Assembly: GCF_003344785.1 (NCBI RefSeq)
Contig: NZ_QPMK01000002.1
Span: 62,001 to 126,000 of the forward strand
From: Thalassococcus profundi
GTDB taxonomy: Bacteria > Pseudomonadota > Alphaproteobacteria > Rhodobacterales > Rhodobacteraceae
Reading direction: 5' to 3'
Length of the DNA: 64,000 bases
Shown: positions 62,059 through 64,000 of the stretch, piece by piece
How the letters are laid out: each line of letters opens with the position of its first letter
Numbering within the stretch: position 1 is the first letter of the stretch
Made by a program: the position numbers and the translations under genes
The notes under the pieces: generated by a model
Told to the model about the DNA's origin: nothing
The model's input: the letters and a program-made list of their open reading frames with translations, nothing else
Databases searched by the model: none

Positions 62059-63057
62059 TTACCGTCGTTGCAGCATCGCCAGCCGGATGAGCGCCCGCTC
62101 CACCAGTGCCATCGCAGGCGCCTTCTGCCCGGCAGAGCGCAGCTGCAGGTCGGTGTCGGTCAGGATCTCCAGCGCCATTTCCAGCTTGTGCACGCCCCAG
62201 ACCTGCGCCTGCCGCATCATCGCATCGCGCTGTTTCCAGTTCATCCGCACGTTTCCCGCCCCGGCAGCGATGGCGTGCAGGGCGCGGAAATGCCGGGTGC
62301 CCATGATCACCAGGGTCACCGCATTGGTGCCCTGCGCGTGCAGGCGCGACATCACCGGACCGATCTCGGCGGATTTGCCATCCGCCACCACGGTCAGGAT
62401 CTCGTCCACCTCCGCCTCGGTCGAGGTCGGCGCGCAAAGCGCCACCTCTTCCGGGGTCAGAGGCGCCTCGTCGCCCAGCTTGTAGAGCGCCACCTTCTCG
62501 AGCGTCTGGCGGAAATCGCCGGGATCGAGTTCGCGCGCCAGCGCCGTCAGCGCGTCCATGCCCGGACGTGCCACGTCGCGCAGGCCGGCGCGGGCGAGGT
62601 CCGCCTCGATCTCGGCGCGGCTTGGGGGATCGTTGTAGATGCCCGCGGCATAGGCGTTGCGGTGCGCTTCGAACAGCTTTCGCAGCCCGCTGCCGCCCTT
62701 GAGCGCACCCGCGGTGACGACGATCTGCGCATCGCCCGGCAGCCAGGCGTCCAGCGCCGCGCCGACGGTCTTGGCCAACCCGTCGGTCGCGTCTTCGACG
62801 AAGGCCACGCGCGGCCCGGGAAAGAACCCCTGCGCCTTGACCGCGTCGAGCAGCATCGCCGGATCCTTGCGCAGTTCGGCGCCAGGGATACGCGCCAGCC
62901 GCATCTCGGCCTCGCCCTCGGGGCCGATCAGGGCGGCGATCACCTGCTGGCGCTTGAGCGCCACGCGCATCGCATCCTCGCCGTAGATCAGCAGGCCGGT
63001 CTTGTCGGGATCGGGCTTGGCGAAATAGCCCGACGCCTCGCGCGCCGAGAGTTTCAT
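62059..63057 (-). CDS. holA: DNA polymerase III delta subunit
   Basis: 332 residues. Typical HolA N-terminus with LLIYGEDAMRVALKRQQVIAAL, then LRKDPAMLLDAVKAQGFFPGPRV and the lid/collar parts. Part of the clamp loader complex. Follows lptE, overlapping it by 4 nt, as in other Alphaproteobacteria. Confidence 0.92.
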   Translation of the reverse strand: MKLSAREASGYFAKPDPDKTGLLIYGEDAMRVALKRQQVIAALIGPEGEAEMRLARIPGAELRKDPAMLLDAVKAQGFFPGPRVAFVEDATDGLAKTVGAALDAWLPGDAQIVVTAGALKGGSGLRKLFEAHRNAYAAGIYNDPPSRAEIEADLARAGLRDVARPGMDALTALARELDPGDFRQTLEKVALYKLGDEAPLTPEEVALCAPTSTEAEVDEILTVVADGKSAEIGPVMSRLHAQGTNAVTLVIMGTRHFRALHAIAAGAGNVRMNWKQRDAMMRQAQVWGVHKLEMALEILTDTDLQLRSAGQKAPAMALVERALIRLAMLQRR

Positions 63058-63542
63058 GCGGGCAGCTCTGACGACAGCAGCAGCAACTGGTCGACGATCT
63101 GGTCGGCCAGAATCACCATCAGCCGCTCTTCGGCATCGCGCGCCCCCGCCAGGGTCGCGACGTTCGATCCGAAGGCGGAATAGCCGGTGAAGGCGACCGC
63201 GCGGCGTTCGGAGATCAGCGTGTCGGTCACGGTGTCGCGCAGGCGGTACCGCGCCTCTCCGGTCAGCCGGTACCGCGTGGTGCTGCCCGCGGAGGTCGTG
63301 CCGAAGCCGTCCTGTTCGGTGGTGACCTCCACCGACAGCGCAAAGCGGCCCGCGGCGGCACGGCCCAGCCGCTCCTCGATCCGGCGGTTGAGCATGTAGA
63401 CTTCCTGCGTTTCCGGCGGGGCCAGCATGACCTGGCCCTGCAGCCGTCCGGCGCTGCCCGTCGGCCCGTAGGCCGGGGCAAAGCCGCAGGCGCCGAGCGC
63501 CAGGCCGGACAGCAGGAACAGGCGGCGGTCAGATGACGACAT
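63054..63542 (-). CDS. lptE: LPS-assembly lipoprotein (LptE)
   Basis: 162 residues. Lipobox LGAC with the modified Cys at residue 19, after [18 protein letters not shown]. The mature part is [14 protein letters not shown], with a beta-rich core. It works with LptD in placing LPS in the outer membrane. Overlaps leuS upstream (14 nt) and holA downstream. Confidence 0.85.
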   Translation of the reverse strand: MSSSDRRLFLLSGLALGACGFAPAYGPTGSAGRLQGQVMLAPPETQEVYMLNRRIEERLGRAAAGRFALSVEVTTEQDGFGTTSAGSTTRYRLTGEARYRLRDTVTDTLISERRAVAFTGYSAFGSNVATLAGARDAEERLMVILADQIVDQLLLLSSELPA

Positions 63543-64000
63543 TCACGATCCGTCCGGGAACGACGATGAGTTTTTTGGGCTGGGCCCCGTCCAGCGCCTT
63601 GATCACAGCATGATGCGCCAGCGCCAGCTTTTCAACCTCGGCAGTGTCCATGTCGCGCGGCACGTCGATCTCGCCACGGCGCTTGCCGTTGACCTGGATC
63701 GGCAGGGTCACCGTGTCGTCCACCATCATCGCCTCGTCCGCGACCGGCCAGGCCGCGTTCGCGATGAGCCCCTGACCGCCCAGCAGCGCCCAGATCTCTT
63801 CTGCCAGATGCGGCGTCATCGGCGCCATGAGCTGCGCCAGCACCCGCGCCGCCTCGCGCTTGGCCTTGGCCCCGGCATCGGATTTCGCCAGCGTGTTGGT
63901 AAAGGCGTAAAGCCGCGCGATCGAGGCGTTGAAGCCGAAGGATTCGATGCCCTGCGTCACGTCGAAGATGGTCTTGTGCATTTCTCGCAAAAGCGCCTCG
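63529..64000 (-). CDS. leuS: Leucyl-tRNA synthetase, C-terminal part (5' end off the window)
   Basis: Partial: about 157 codons of the C-terminus. [37 protein letters not shown] (key part [10 protein letters not shown]) and the terminal [26 protein letters not shown] is the usual LeuS ending. The anticodon-binding and C-terminal domains are present; the catalytic core lies past 64000. The frame continues unbroken to the window edge. Confidence 0.93.
   Translation of the reverse strand, partial: EALLREMHKTIFDVTQGIESFGFNASIARLYAFTNTLAKSDAGAKAKREAARVLAQLMAPMTPHLAEEIWALLGGQGLIANAAWPVADEAMMVDDTVTLPIQVNGKRRGEIDVPRDMDTAEVEKLALAHHAVIKALDGAQPKKLIVVPGRIVNVVI

Overview
The window looks like a chromosome segment (or a very large replicon) from a roseobacter-group member of the Rhodobacteraceae (Alphaproteobacteria). 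Base composition is GC-rich throughout. Lineage clues are a petR/petP-type regulator pair, ethylmalonyl-CoA-pathway genes (mesaconyl-CoA hydratase, malyl-CoA thioesterase), several TRAP and TTT carboxylate transporters, a saccharopine gene pair and many FCD-type GntR regulators. I saw no rRNA, tRNA, CRISPR array, IS element or prophage. The genus cannot be settled from sequence reading alone.

Left part, about 0-35 kb: an accessory catabolic region built from transporter-regulator-enzyme modules. (1) A FadR-like regulator, a TctCBA tricarboxylate transporter and a GalB-like hydratase (338-4837), facing an SDR, an AbrB-type permease and an enolase-superfamily enzyme on the other strand (4877-7811). 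(2) A second GntR regulator with a second TctCBA set and an Ldh2-family dehydrogenase (7977-12833). (3) A CoA module: CaiB-type CoA-transferase, crotonase, hotdog thioesterase and class V PLP enzyme on the minus strand, next to malonyl-CoA ligase matB (+) and a MatR-like regulator (-) (12830-19049). (4) A DctPQM TRAP transporter, a second crotonase, a GlcG/HbpS protein, a serine-glyoxylate-type aminotransferase, a large FAD/Fe-S 2-hydroxyacid oxidase and a third GntR (19142-28309). (5) A TAXI-type TRAP transporter, a DUF1850 protein and a DctB/DctD-like two-component pair in one minus-strand operon (28321-34909).

The modules are tied together by DNA signals. The dyad ATTGT-TG-ACAAT occurs upstream of the second gntR, between the caiB-like gene and matB, and (one mismatch) at the promoter of the MatR-like gene. 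It sits exactly 27 nt upstream of the chosen start of each regulator. A FadR-type operator lies upstream of the first gntR, and a third palindrome lies between the -35 and -10 of the aminotransferase promoter. All four solute-binding-protein genes are followed by a strong GC hairpin before the membrane permease genes.

Right part, about 35-64 kb: mostly housekeeping genes. In order: ychF, a MATE exporter, a sugar-nucleotide-type epimerase, trpA, dxs-ispA-xseB-HDAC-like operon, petR/petP, ilvE-like aminotransferase, the mch-DUF1737-nnrU-mcl2 block, TauE/SafE permease, mdh, phosphoglycerate-mutase-like phosphatase, two saccharopine dehydrogenase genes, a second CaiB-like gene, dsbA-like, dciA-like, mutY, HNH protein, mscS, a TIGR03862-type flavoprotein, GST, holA, lptE and the 3' part of leuS. 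This half carries unusual palindromic intergenic elements: twin 20-bp palindromes at 37.8 kb and composite hairpin repeats at 49.8 and 61.4 kb.
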